Shown in pieces: positions 63,454 to 64,000 of a stretch of 64,000 nt of DNA. A model generated the notes under the pieces. The model was not told where the DNA came from. It ran no database searches and worked only from the letters and a program-made list of their open reading frames with translations. Both the position numbers and the translations under genes were made by a program. The DNA lies in assembly GCF_002407205.1 (NCBI RefSeq), contig NZ_CP023548.1, forward strand, positions 1,202,501 to 1,266,500, given 5' to 3'. This DNA is from Rhodobacter sp. CZR27 (GTDB lineage Bacteria > Pseudomonadota > Alphaproteobacteria > Rhodobacterales > Rhodobacteraceae). Position 1 is the first letter of the stretch. Each line of letters opens with the position of its first letter.

Positions 63454-64000
63454 ATGAACCAGATCTTCTCGCACCCCCTTACCGATACCGCCATTCAGCG
63501 GCGGGCGCAGGTCTTCACGATCCTCGAAGAAATCTGCCAGGAGCTGGAATGGACCCAGACCCAGTTCGAGAAGGCCCGTACCAGCTACGAAGCCGTCGCG
63601 GACTGGTTGGCCGGATCGAGCGATCCGATGCTTGGCTCCCTCCATGTCTACCTGCACGGATCCGGCGCGCTCGGAACTTCCATCAAGCCGATCGGGCGCG
63701 ACGAGTTCGACGTCGATCTGATCAGCTTCATTCTCGGTCTCGGCCCGGAAATCGCACCGGCGCGCCTGAAGGCTGCAATCGGCAAGCGCTTGCGCGAACA
63801 CGCCTACTACACGTCGATTCTGGAAGAAAAGAAGCGCTGCTGGCGCCTGAACTACGCCGGCGACTTTCACCTCGACATCTCACCGACCATTGCCAATCCG
63901 AACTGCATGAACGGCGGTGAACTGGTGCCTGATCGCAAGCTACGGGACTGGCATGCGACAAATCCTCGGGCCTATCGGGCCCTCTTCGACGATCGGGCGG
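63454..64000 (+). CDS. CD-NTase (cGAS/DncV-like nucleotidyltransferase), truncated by window end
   Basis: At least 182 codons. The nucleotidyltransferase motif HGSGALGTSIKPIG carries G69-S70, followed by RDEFDVDLI with the metal-binding D86-x-D88, and FHLDISPTIAN with the probable third carboxylate. N-terminal EICQELEWTQTQFEKARTSYEAVADWL is the typical helical start. It makes the cyclic nucleotide signal on phage infection and forms a CBASS operon with CapV. Accessory Cap2/Cap3 genes, if any, would lie beyond 64000. Confidence 0.92.
   Translation, partial: MNQIFSHPLTDTAIQRRAQVFTILEEICQELEWTQTQFEKARTSYEAVADWLAGSSDPMLGSLHVYLHGSGALGTSIKPIGRDEFDVDLISFILGLGPEIAPARLKAAIGKRLREHAYYTSILEEKKRCWRLNYAGDFHLDISPTIANPNCMNGGELVPDRKLRDWHATNPRAYRALFDDRA

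Overview
The window is GC-rich DNA from an alphaproteobacterium of the Rhodobacterales (Paracoccaceae, Rhodobacter/Paracoccus-like). The evidence is a complete RcGTA-type gene transfer agent cluster followed by cysE, a pdhA-pdhB-pdhC operon whose E1-beta carries its own lipoyl domain, and a B12-dependent (class II) ribonucleotide reductase. No rRNA, tRNA or CRISPR array was seen.

Layout. (1) 1-861: 3' part of mltG. (2) 1049-14843: GTA structural operon g1-g15 in canonical order (terminase, portal, protease, capsid, connectors, tail tube, chaperones, tape measure, baseplate and hub, cell-wall peptidase, host-specificity protein), followed by a small conserved gene and cysE. A strong intrinsic terminator lies in the leader just before g1, and two GC-rich hairpins follow the capsid gene. 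(3) 16-30 kb: core metabolism and housekeeping. This holds the pyruvate dehydrogenase operon, an FtsB-like division protein, class I aldolase, phosphoglycerate kinase, two cyclophilins, TyrS, AnmK, a cupin, enolase, an EamA transporter and a Fur-family regulator. Between the cupin and enolase is a 53-codon gene with a lasso-peptide-type leader motif. (4) 30563-34216: nrdJ.

(5) 34230-61195: a complete 27-kb Tn7-like transposon inserted just behind the nrdJ stop codon. It has 25-bp terminal inverted repeats with one mismatch (TGT...ACA ends), internal repeats that look like TnsB sites, and a perfect 5-bp target duplication CGGTT. Its tnsA-tnsB-tnsC-tniQ operon (55660-60987) sits at the end far from nrdJ and reads outward. 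The cargo is mostly predicted defence genes: a 1420-aa Mrr-like nuclease/STAND protein (Avs-like), a nuclease/STAND-type NTPase of 762 aa, a DUF262 + HEPN pair and an HsdR-N-type nuclease. There are also a DUF6880 gene, a Lon-like AAA+ gene with a small partner, a SleB-type lipoprotein hydrolase, and decayed genes (IS1380 transposase, SRAP peptidase with an amber codon, antitoxin fragment). Low-GC genes (DUF262/HEPN) and dispersed ~54-bp repeats between modules suggest stepwise assembly.

(6) 61196-64000: chromosomal flank with a close paralogue of the hydrolase carried by the transposon, then the start of a CBASS operon (small ORF, CapV-like patatin phospholipase, CD-NTase cut by the window edge). 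The patatin 3' end has an apparent 1-nt deletion. Together the segment downstream of nrdJ looks like a defence hotspot, with nrdJ as a likely attachment gene for the Tn7-like element. All functional assignments come from reading translations and motifs by eye; no database search was run.
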